Of a stretch of 6,515 nucleotides of DNA, positions 1 to 5,223 are shown in pieces. The DNA lies in assembly GCA_015654825.1 (NCBI GenBank), contig JAATGE010000063.1:1-6515 (forward strand). Reading direction: 5' to 3'. The notes under the pieces were generated by a model, which saw only the letters and a list, made by a program, of their open reading frames with translations, was not told the DNA's origin and did not search any database. A program made the position numbers and the translations under genes. Within the stretch, counting starts at the first letter, position 1. Every line of letters begins with the position of its first letter. The stretch is from Rhodospirillales bacterium. GTDB lineage: Bacteria > Pseudomonadota > Alphaproteobacteria > Acetobacterales > Acetobacteraceae.

Positions 1-19
1 GTCTGCCACGAAACCAGTC

Positions 20-57
<38 letters not shown>

Positions 58-58
58 T

Positions 59-118
59 GAGCGGGGAGGGGAACCGGAGTGATGCCGCCTGGCCCAAGCC
101 ACCGCGCCCCTCCTCGAC
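59..118 (+). ncRNA. Group II intron domain VI, apparently without the bulged adenosine
   Basis: Domain VI normally presents a bulged adenosine a few bases from the intron 3' end as the lariat branch point. Here GGGGAGGGG (63-71) can pair without interruption to CCCCTCCTC (107-115). The common bacterial 3' ending is TACTCGAC; this copy reads TCCTCGAC (111-118), with C at 112 where the branch adenosine is expected. The distal part (72-106) forms only weak stems. Pairing GAG (59-61) with CTC (113-115) instead would bulge C112, still not an A. The domain call is fairly safe; the missing adenosine depends on my alignment of the 3' end. Confidence 0.6.
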
Positions 119-250
119 TCTACAGACTGGCATTGACGCCCAGCCAATAGGCCAGAGTCACAGGTCTGCAAAATTGTACAGAAGACTCCCGCCGCGCAGC
201 GCTAACGACAGCGGCGGCACGCCGTCGTGCGCAGCACGTTCGCGCGTGAC

Positions 251-288
251 GGGGGTCCAGGGGGCGGAGCCCCTTGGTCGGCGAAGCC
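251..288 (+). repeat. GC-rich dispersed palindromic repeat, copy 1
   Basis: GGGTCCAGGGGG-CGGAG-CCCCTTGG forms a hairpin (257-277, one G-T pair), followed by GGCGAAGCC at 280-288. Both pieces recur in the large element at 3844-4028: GGGTCCAGGG-CAGAG-CCCTGG at 4004-4024, and GGCGAAGCC at 3926-3934 with its inverse at 3954-3962. This marks it as a partial member of the same repeat family. It sits between convergent transcription units and could act as a weak two-way transcription barrier, though no T-run follows on either strand. Confidence 0.6.
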
Positions 289-338
289 ATTAGAATTCAA
301 CTAATTGACTTCGTTCTGTAGTCCTTATCCTGTCGCTT

Positions 339-354
339 CCGGTAGATCTACCGG
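339..354. repeat. 16-bp perfect palindrome just after the DsbA-like gene
   Basis: CCGGTAGATCTACCGG is its own reverse complement and lies two bases past the stop codon of the minus-strand DsbA-like gene. As RNA it can fold into a 6-bp stem with a GATC loop. Its position fits a terminator or 3'-end stabilising hairpin, but no T-run follows on the minus strand, so an intrinsic terminator is not supported. It could equally be a protein-binding site. Confidence 0.5.
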
Positions 355-356
355 GC

Positions 357-1100
357 TTACTTCTCCGCGTGCTTGCGCGCCTCGGCGATGACGGCCTGGA
401 GCTGACCCACGTCCACCATTCCCGGAATGACCGTTTCGCCTACGACAAACGTCGGCGTGCCGGTCACCTTCATCGCCCGCGAGAGCTCCAGGTTGGCTCG
501 GATGCGGTCGCGCATCGCCGCGGAATTGATGTCCGCGTTCAGCTTCAGGGCATCGAGCCCCAGCTCATGCGCCTTGGCCGTGATCAGTTCGGCCGAAGGC
601 TGCGCCGGATCGGTCATCAGGGCCGTCTGCATCTTCAGGTAGGCGCCCTGTTTCTGCGCCGCCAGGATGGCCTTCGATTCCAGCACGCTGCCTTCGCCGA
701 GCACCGGAATGTCCTTGTAGACCAGCCGGATGCCGTGGTCCTTCCGCAGCATTGTTTCGATGTCCGGCAGCATCTTGCGGCAGTACGGGCAGCGTGGATC
801 GTAGAATTCCACCACCGTCACGTCGCCGTTCGGGTTGCCGGCCTCGGGATCGCCGAACGAATTGAACAGAGCTTTTGCGTTGGACTTGATTGCACTGCGC
901 GTCGAGGCGGCTTCGCGGGCCTCGTCGTCGGACTGCAGGCTCGTCACTGCGTCGCGCAGGATGCTTGGGTCGGCTTTCAGGGCCTCGCGCACGACGCGCA
1001 CGATTTCGTCGCGCTGCGCCTTGCTGAAAACCGGGTCGGCCGCGAGTGCCGCGCCGGGTATGACGAACGCGAGCAGGGCGGCGCGAAATAGCTTGAACAT
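357..1100 (-). CDS. Exported DsbA-family thiol:disulfide oxidoreductase (ScsC/Com1-like)
   Basis: A 247-residue periplasmic thioredoxin-fold protein that would oxidise, reduce or isomerise disulfides in exported proteins. Residues 1-20 are a signal peptide (MFKL, hydrophobic core, AALA/ADP cleavage site). Residues 21-78 are a charged helical stretch of the kind found before the catalytic domain in ScsC-like proteins. The redox motif CPYC is at 104-107 after VVEFYDPR. The partner loop TGTPTF (cis-Pro 216) and the C-terminal helix complete the DsbA fold. I chose ATG at 1100 over an in-frame GTG at 1112 because GAGG (1107-1110) sits six bases upstream and the signal peptide then starts properly. 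It lies 58 bases after metC on the same strand, so it may be the last operon gene. Whether it acts as oxidase, isomerase or copper-tolerance factor cannot be told from sequence. Confidence 0.88.
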   Translation of the reverse strand: MFKLFRAALLAFVIPGAALAADPVFSKAQRDEIVRVVREALKADPSILRDAVTSLQSDDEAREAASTRSAIKSNAKALFNSFGDPEAGNPNGDVTVVEFYDPRCPYCRKMLPDIETMLRKDHGIRLVYKDIPVLGEGSVLESKAILAAQKQGAYLKMQTALMTDPAQPSAELITAKAHELGLDALKLNADINSAAMRDRIRANLELSRAMKVTGTPTFVVGETVIPGMVDVGQLQAVIAEARKHAEK

Positions 1101-1106
1101 GCTGTG

Positions 1107-1110
1107 CCTC
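1107..1110 (-). promoter_or_regulatory. Ribosome binding site of the DsbA-like gene
   Basis: GAGG on the minus strand, six bases before ATG at 1100. It decides between this start and the upstream GTG at 1112, which has no comparable site in front of it. Confidence 0.6.
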
Positions 1111-1158
1111 ACTAATCCGGGGGCTCTCTAGGGCAATTCGGTGCCGGCCGGAAGCTGG

Positions 1159-2343
1159 TTAGCCTGCAAGCCTTGCCAGCGCCTGATCGAGGTCGGCGAT
1201 CAGGTCCGTGGTGTCCTCGAGTCCGATATGCAGGCGCACGGCTGGTCCGCCGAGGTCGGCGACGCGGTGGATGAAACCGGTGGTCGGCAATGCCAGGCTT
1301 TCGAAGCCGCCCCAGGAGGCGCCGATGCCGAACAGCTGCAGCGCGTCGACGAAGCGATGTGTGTCGGCATCGGTGTAGCTGCCGCGGAACACCACGCCGA
1401 ACAGGCTGCAGGCGCCGGTAAAATCGCGTTGCCACAGATCGTGCCCGGGCGCACCGGGCAGCGCCGGGTGCAGCACGCGGCGCACTTCCGGGCGCGCGGC
1501 GAGCCATGCGGCGACCTCCAGCCCGGCCTTCTCCTGATGTGCGAGGCGCACGGCCATGCTGCGCAGGCCGCGCAAGGCGAGCCAGCAATCGTCGGGAGAT
1601 GCATAAAATCCCAGGATCAGCGCTGCATCGCGCACCCGCCGCCAATGGACGTCGTCGCGCACCGTGGCGCTGCCGAGCAGCACATCCGAATGGCCCACGG
1701 CGTACTTGGTCAGTGCCTGGATGGCGACGTCGACGCCGTGGGTAAACGGCTGAAACGCGTGGATGCCCCAGGTGTTGTCCATCAGCACCGCGACGCCGCG
1801 CGCGTGCGCCGCTTCCGCCAGGGCGGGGACGTCCTGCACCTCGAAAGTGTGGCTGCCAGGGCTTTCAAGATACAGCACTTTTGTCTCGACCCTGAACAAC
1901 GGCGCGAGTTCGTCGGGCGTCGCTTCAGGCGGGTAGTACGTCGTCGCGCTGCCCATGCGGCGCGCCAGTCTGACGCAGAAGCTGCGCACTGGGCCGTAGA
2001 CGCTGTCGGGCATCAGCACATGGTTGCCGGTCGACAGGTAGGCCAGCAGCGGCCCGGTGATTGCGGCGAGGCCGGTCGGAAAAATCTGGCAGCGGGTGCC
2101 GCCCTCGATGTCGGCGACCACGTCCTCGAGCGCATGATGTGTTGCACTGCCCTGCAGGCCGTAGGTCAGGGCCTGGTCGAAGCGCCGTTTCTGGTAGGCG
2201 CGGCGCTGCTCCATCGACTGGTAGAGCACGGTCGAGCCGCGGTGCAGCGGCGGATTTACGAATCCGTGAGTCTTTGTGCCGGCGCGGCCACCGTGCGAAA
2301 GACGCGTTGCAAACCCATATTTCTGTGGAATTTCGTCACTCAA
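1159..2343 (-). CDS. metC: Cystathionine beta-lyase (PLP-dependent)
   Basis: A 394-residue cytoplasmic enzyme of the Cys/Met metabolism PLP family. It cleaves cystathionine to homocysteine, pyruvate and ammonia in methionine synthesis, and such enzymes often also act on cysteine or cystine. The length is that of E. coli MetC. Visible marks are the PLP lysine K213 in ALTKYAVGHSD, the pyridine-binding aspartate in MDNTW (D189), Y116 in the SVYGP segment, and the MetC-like blocks ESPGSHTFEVQDVPA, SWGGFESL and RLHIGLED. E. coli MetC has YGRRG near residue 56; here it is YGLQG (61-65), so the arginine that helps hold the cofactor phosphate is replaced. I believe such variants occur in other MetC groups. 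The start is TTG at 2343, overlapping the sseA stop by 8 bases, which implies translational coupling; no good ATG alternative exists. A closely related beta-lyase specificity remains possible. Confidence 0.93.
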   Translation of the reverse strand: MSDEIPQKYGFATRLSHGGRAGTKTHGFVNPPLHRGSTVLYQSMEQRRAYQKRRFDQALTYGLQGSATHHALEDVVADIEGGTRCQIFPTGLAAITGPLLAYLSTGNHVLMPDSVYGPVRSFCVRLARRMGSATTYYPPEATPDELAPLFRVETKVLYLESPGSHTFEVQDVPALAEAAHARGVAVLMDNTWGIHAFQPFTHGVDVAIQALTKYAVGHSDVLLGSATVRDDVHWRRVRDAALILGFYASPDDCWLALRGLRSMAVRLAHQEKAGLEVAAWLAARPEVRRVLHPALPGAPGHDLWQRDFTGACSLFGVVFRGSYTDADTHRFVDALQLFGIGASWGGFESLALPTTGFIHRVADLGGPAVRLHIGLEDTTDLIADLDQALARLAG

Positions 2344-3187
2344 GCCCAGTCGCCTTCGGAGTTTCGGGGCGTTGCGCCCATTCGGTCCAGGAGCCGTCGT
2401 ACAGCGCCCCTTCGGGCAGGTCCGCCAAATGCAGCCCCAGCGTCAGAATCGCGGCGGAGACGCCGCTGCCGCAACTTGTGACGATCGGGCGGCTGCCGTC
2501 GACGCCGGCAGCGGCAAAACGTGCGCGCAGCGCCTCCGCCGGCCGCATATGGCCGCTCTGCACCAGCTCGTGCGCCGGCACGCTGACGGCGCCGGGGATA
2601 TGGCCGCTGGGCAGGCCCGCACGCGGTTCGGGGTCCGCGCCGGAAAAACGCCCGGCCGATCGTGCGTCAAGCACCAGCTCGGCGCGCGTGGCCAGGTTGC
2701 GCCGCATATCGCCGAGCCCGCGAACCCGGGTCGCGTAAAAATCCGCGACGAAGCGGGCAGGGGCGACAACCGCCGGTGGTCCCGCTTCCAGGGCGTGGCC
2801 GCCGTCGCGCCAGGCGGGCAGGCCGCCGTCCAGCACGGCGACTCTGTCGTGGCCGAACAGGCGGAACATCCACCAGGCGCGTGGCGCGGAGAAAATGCCC
2901 TTCTGGTCGTAAACCACGACGCGATCCGCGCTATCGACGCCGAGCGCCGCCGCCAGGCGGGCGAAACGGCCCGGGGTGGGCAGCATGTGCGGCAAGTCGG
3001 TCTCGGTATCCGCCACCTCTTCGATGTCGAAGAATTGGGCCCCCGGTATGTGGCCTGCCGCGAACCGCGCATGTGCGTCGATGTTCTCGGCAGGGAGGTA
3101 GTAGCTGGCATCCAGCACGCGAAGGTCCGGCTTGCCGAGTTCCTCTGCCAACCAATCGGCGGTCACCAGGGCGGGCAGGGCGCTCAC
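2336..3187 (-). CDS. sseA: 3-mercaptopyruvate sulfurtransferase (two rhodanese domains)
   Basis: A 283-residue cytoplasmic enzyme that moves sulfane sulfur from 3-mercaptopyruvate, a cysteine transamination product, to thiols or cyanide. It has two rhodanese domains: an inactive N-terminal one (about 5-130, with FAAGHIPGA at 42-50 and VLDGGLPAW at 118-126) and a catalytic one (about 165-280, with SGHIPGA at 194-200). The active loop is CGSGVSA with Cys239. That CGSGV[TS]A form marks mercaptopyruvate sulfurtransferases rather than thiosulfate sulfurtransferases, whose loop is richer in basic residues. Length agrees with E. coli SseA. The same frame stays open to 3763, but homology begins at SALPALVTADWL, so I take GTG at 3187. 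It overlaps the nudF-like stop by four bases (GTGA), a typical coupling junction. Downstream it overlaps metC. Confidence 0.92.
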   Translation of the reverse strand: MSALPALVTADWLAEELGKPDLRVLDASYYLPAENIDAHARFAAGHIPGAQFFDIEEVADTETDLPHMLPTPGRFARLAAALGVDSADRVVVYDQKGIFSAPRAWWMFRLFGHDRVAVLDGGLPAWRDGGHALEAGPPAVVAPARFVADFYATRVRGLGDMRRNLATRAELVLDARSAGRFSGADPEPRAGLPSGHIPGAVSVPAHELVQSGHMRPAEALRARFAAAGVDGSRPIVTSCGSGVSAAILTLGLHLADLPEGALYDGSWTEWAQRPETPKATGLE

Positions 3188-3822
3188 GCGTCGCCCCAGC
3201 GGGCGCGCAACCAGTCGCGGCGGGCGGCCAGCCACAACAGGCCGATCGTGGTGACGGAGTTTGGGTACGCGCCGGCAATCGCTGCCTCGATGGCCTGGCC
3301 GGCGGGCATGGCACGCACGCGGATATCCTCCTGCTCGGACGCCAGGCCGCCATGGCCGACGAGGCCGTCCGACGGCAGGCTGGGCAGCCGAACCTGGCCG
3401 GCAAAAATCGAACAGTGCTCGTCGCAGCCGCCTGGCGTTAAAAGAAATTTTCCGACGAACTCCAGCCGCTGCACGGCCAGCCCCATTTCCTCCAGCGCCT
3501 CCCGCCGCACCACCTGCTCCGGTTGTTCGGTACCGTCGGCAAGGCCGGCCGGCAGCTCGACCAGCATCGGATCGAGCCCGGCGGCGAGCGCCGGCAGGCG
3601 GAACTGTTCGATCACGACTACGTGATCCGTGACCGGGTCGTACGGCAGAACGGCCGCCGCGGCGCCGCGGCGCCATAGCTCCCAGGTGCGTAGGCCGGAC
3701 ATCGCGCCGTCGAACCGGCGGTGCCTGAATTTGACGATCTGCAATGGAAAGCGGCCGCTCCATACTGTCTCGTTCGAGGCAATCTCAACCCCGTCACGGG
3801 CGGGGATATCGGTGGTCGGCAT
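3184..3822 (-). CDS. nudF: NUDIX ADP-ribose pyrophosphatase
   Basis: A 212-residue cytoplasmic hydrolase that splits ADP-ribose to AMP and ribose 5-phosphate; E. coli NudF has 209 residues. A complete Nudix box lies at 93-115: G93, E99, R107-E108, E111-E112, G114. NudF-like features around it are FRHRRFDGAMS (32-42), LPYDPVTDHVVVIEQ (59-73), TPGGCDEH (129-136) after the box, and GLASEQEDIRV (159-169), the loop that carries a catalytic glutamate in NudF. The open frame continues upstream to 3894, but that would translate part of the palindromic repeat. ATG at 3822 with GAGGT just upstream fits the family N-terminus. It is the first gene of the minus-strand cluster and overlaps sseA by four bases. 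Related NDP-sugar specificities cannot be excluded. Confidence 0.9.
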   Translation of the reverse strand: MPTTDIPARDGVEIASNETVWSGRFPLQIVKFRHRRFDGAMSGLRTWELWRRGAAAAVLPYDPVTDHVVVIEQFRLPALAAGLDPMLVELPAGLADGTEQPEQVVRREALEEMGLAVQRLEFVGKFLLTPGGCDEHCSIFAGQVRLPSLPSDGLVGHGGLASEQEDIRVRAMPAGQAIEAAIAGAYPNSVTTIGLLWLAARRDWLRARWGDA

Positions 3823-3826
3823 CTGG

Positions 3827-3831
3827 ACCTC
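3827..3831 (-). promoter_or_regulatory. Ribosome binding site of the nudF-like gene
   Basis: GAGGT on the minus strand, four bases before ATG at 3822. It supports this start over the longer frame, which would begin inside the adjacent repeat. The repeat element begins 13 bases further upstream, so its folded RNA could lie close to this site. Confidence 0.65.
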
Positions 3832-3843
3832 GAAGAGAAGAGT

Positions 3844-4028
3844 AAGGCCAGGGCTCTGCCCTGGACCCGCTGGAGACAAATCCCCAGACCCCATTTGGCG
3901 CTGCGTGGCTTTCTATCGTCTCCCCGGCGAAGCCAGTAAGCCGTGGATATTCTGGCTTCGCCGTTCCCCCTAATGAACGGGGTCTGGGGCCTCAGGCCCC
4001 AGCGGGTCCAGGGCAGAGCCCTGGCCTT
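3844..4028. repeat. 185-bp composite inverted-repeat element between regulator and nudF
   Basis: The left arm (3844-3892) and right arm (3979-4028) are inverted copies. Thirty bases pair perfectly (3844-3873 with 3999-4028), then 8/9 bases differ, then 11 pair again (3882-3892 with 3979-3989). Each arm also folds on itself: CCAGGGC-TCT-GCCCTGG at 3848-3864 and CCAGGGC-AGA-GCCCTGG at 4008-4024. The right arm adds CTGGGGCC-TCA-GGCCCCAG at 3984-4002, which the left arm has lost. The centre carries an 11-bp inverted repeat (3926-3936/3952-3962). No coding sequence and no target-site duplication are apparent. GC-rich repeats of this general style are common between genes in many GC-rich proteobacteria. 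It occupies almost the whole gap between the XRE gene and nudF, where it may terminate or dampen read-through. Confidence 0.85.
3926..3962. repeat. Central hairpin of the repeat element
   Basis: GGCGAAGCCAG (3926-3936) and CTGGCTTCGCC (3952-3962) are perfect 11-bp inverted repeats around a 15-base loop. A neighbouring 6-bp stem, CCGTTC (3961-3966) with GAACGG (3975-3980), shares bases with it, so the two are alternatives. The GGCGAAGCC core also appears in the repeat copy near 280-288. Confidence 0.75.
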
Positions 4029-4052
4029 CAGCCTGACTTTCGGCCCGAACCG

Positions 4053-4931
4053 CTACAGCGGCACTGATGCCAGCAGCTCGCGTACGCGGGATGCGGCACC
4101 GGGGCCCTTGATCGAATCCCGCCACATTGCCTCGGCCACCCGCTGATGCGCCGAAACCGCCTCATCGGCACTGGTGATCATGGCGACGCCGGCGTGGCCA
4201 TGCGGGATCGTATCGGTACGGAACGGGTTGATCGCCAGGGTGGCCCGATCGCGGGCGCGCAGGATCTGGAACTGGCCGGTCGGCTCGCCGGATGTGACAA
4301 GCCCGAACTGCAATCCCATTGGCTCCGCGTCCATCAGGTTGGCGATATGTTCGATTTCGGCGTGCGCCACGGCGCGCGCGCGAAAGCGCAGCGTTTCGGA
4401 TCGCGCCAGACCCTGGCCGACCCCCTGCTGCAGGAAACGCGAAATCCCGCTCGGCGAGAGCATCGCGATAATCGCGGGGCGACGCATCCGGTACATCCGC
4501 TTGCGCTCGGCCAGGATGCCCTGAACCTGGTCCGCGACAGCCTGGGCGGCGGCGCGTTCCGTGCCGGTGTCGGCAGTGGCCTCGCGGAAGATCTCCGCCT
4601 CCACCGCATCCAGCTCGTCGGACGAGATCAAATAAGTCAGCGGCAGCGCGACTTGCAGGATCTGGTCCGCTGTCTCCTCCACCTGTCGCAGGCGTTCGAA
4701 GAACCCGATCGGCCGGTTGTAGTACTCGACACCGATGCCGAGCAGAGAGAGCGGCGAGATTTTCAGCAGCTCGGCCAGTCGGTTGACTGTGTCGAGCTTG
4801 ATCACCTCGCCTTTCTCGTAGCGATAGAGCGCGGCTCGGGACACGCCCAGCCTCGCTGCAATTTCCTCGGCCCGCAGCCCGGATTCCAGGCGGTAGGCTC
4901 GCAACTGCTGTCCGATTTCGGTGAATCGCAT
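4053..4931 (-). CDS. XRE-family helix-turn-helix transcriptional regulator with large C-terminal domain
   Basis: A 292-residue DNA-binding regulator. Residues 6-58 form a lambda-Cro/XRE domain: IGQQLRAYRL, then AEEIAARLGVSRAALYRYEKGE (21-42) as the helix-turn-helix with recognition helix around SRAALYRYE, then LDTVNRLAELLKIS. The remaining 230 residues are mixed helical with no cupin, peptidase or kinase motif that I recognise; they are presumably an effector or multimerisation domain, ligand unknown. The start is ATG at 4931, with AAAAGG eleven bases upstream. It is divergent from the AI-2E gene and reads toward the nudF-sseA-metC cluster, from which it is separated by the 185-bp repeat. Its target could be itself, the divergent gene or the cluster; the sequence does not decide. 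The DNA-binding role is confident; biological function is unknown. Confidence 0.88.
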   Translation of the reverse strand: MRFTEIGQQLRAYRLESGLRAEEIAARLGVSRAALYRYEKGEVIKLDTVNRLAELLKISPLSLLGIGVEYYNRPIGFFERLRQVEETADQILQVALPLTYLISSDELDAVEAEIFREATADTGTERAAAQAVADQVQGILAERKRMYRMRRPAIIAMLSPSGISRFLQQGVGQGLARSETLRFRARAVAHAEIEHIANLMDAEPMGLQFGLVTSGEPTGQFQILRARDRATLAINPFRTDTIPHGHAGVAMITSADEAVSAHQRVAEAMWRDSIKGPGAASRVRELLASVPL

Positions 4932-4953
4932 CGGCCATCAAACCTTTTCAATT

Positions 4954-4967
4954 GTCTACATACAGAC
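4954..4967. promoter_or_regulatory. Possible operator half-sites in front of the regulator gene
   Basis: GTCT and AGAC are inverted around a six-base spacer, close upstream of the XRE gene ATG. Spacing and position would suit an autoregulatory operator for a dimeric XRE protein, but 4-bp arms occur often by chance. Confidence 0.25.
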
Positions 4968-5063
4968 GCACCCGAGGGAGTCGGTAAAGCGCTGTCTCGT
5001 ATGCAGCCGAATATCAACAACCGTAAGTCTGTCGCTTGCTGGGCGACGAGTCTTATTTTGCAC

Positions 5064-5080
5064 ACTTTCCGGCCGAAAGT
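5064..5080. promoter_or_regulatory. Possible operator palindrome in the divergent region
   Basis: ACTTTC (5064-5069) and GAAAGT (5075-5080) are perfect 6-bp inverted repeats around CGGCC. It lies about midway between the divergent genes, 132 bases from the regulator start. It could bind the adjacent XRE regulator or another factor; this is inference from symmetry and position only. Confidence 0.3.
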
Positions 5081-5156
5081 AACTCCCAGAAGAGCGCTCG
5101 CGTCGAATTCATCGGACGAAAGCTGCCGCCTACGGTTGTGTGCAGCATCCGGAGCC

Positions 5157-5185
5157 TTGATCGGCGGCGCTCGCGGTCCTATCGG
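5157..5185 (+). promoter_or_regulatory. Weak sigma-70-like promoter candidate for the AI-2E gene
   Basis: TTGATC (5157-5162) and TATCGG (5180-5185) are separated by 17 bases. They match the consensus at 4 and 3 of 6 positions. Transcription would start near 5192 and leave a leader of about 30 bases before the TTG start. The match is modest and the host sigma consensus is unknown. Confidence 0.25.
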
Positions 5186-5223
5186 GGCGTACCTGCGCTG
5201 GCGCGGGAGACGGGGATAACACG

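Larger units (their letters stand above)
119..356. other. Non-coding spacer between intron end and DsbA-like gene
   Basis: No credible gene is seen here on either strand. The stretch contains a GC-rich palindromic repeat copy (251-288) and a 16-bp palindrome beside the DsbA-like stop codon (339-354). It also holds short GC hairpins, for example CGTGC/GCACG near 225-239. Bases 291-335 are distinctly more AT-rich than their surroundings. The only open frame of note (30-293, plus) runs through the intron RNA domains and is discounted. Confidence 0.6.
4932..5223. other. Divergent intergenic region between regulator and AI-2E gene
   Basis: No credible gene lies here. It should hold the promoters of both flanking genes. 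Two small palindromes are visible: GTCT-ACATAC-AGAC (4954-4967), 22 bases before the regulator start, and ACTTTC-CGGCC-GAAAGT (5064-5080) in the middle. A weak sigma-70-like pair lies at 5157-5185. Parts are less GC-rich than the genes, as expected of regulatory DNA. A 63-codon frame from 5036 has no supporting features and I do not call it. Confidence 0.55.

Noticed and set aside
191..240. Possible integron attC-like site
   Set aside because: GCTAAC plus flanking GC stems hinted at one, but the 7-base core does not fit the RYYYAAC rule and no paired GTTRRRY core is found at a sensible distance.
1141..2481. 446-codon plus-strand open frame opposite metC
   Set aside because: It is antisense to a clear metC gene. 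Long antisense frames are expected in GC-rich DNA, and the translation is rich in His, Arg, Gln and Ala with no motif.
2276..3625. 449-codon plus-strand open frame opposite sseA and nudF
   Set aside because: Antisense shadow of two well-supported enzymes; low-complexity composition and no domain.
3188..3763. N-terminal extension of sseA to 475 residues
   Set aside because: The extra 192 residues are an out-of-frame reading of the nudF-like gene, Arg/Gly-rich, and outside the normal 280-residue family length.
3823..3894. 24-residue N-terminal extension of the nudF-like protein
   Set aside because: It would be encoded largely by the inverted repeat arm; ATG at 3822 has a good ribosome site and matches the family N-terminus.
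3844..4028. CRISPR array
   Set aside because: The repeats are inverted, not direct, and there are only two arms with no regularly spaced unique spacers.
4036..4046. TTCGGCCCGAA-type palindrome after the XRE stop resembling the one at 5064-5080
   Set aside because: The similarity is limited to a short GC-rich core and the symmetric arms differ; likely chance.
4146..5219. 357-codon plus-strand open frame opposite the XRE gene
   Set aside because: Antisense to a clear helix-turn-helix gene and extends into intergenic DNA; no motif.
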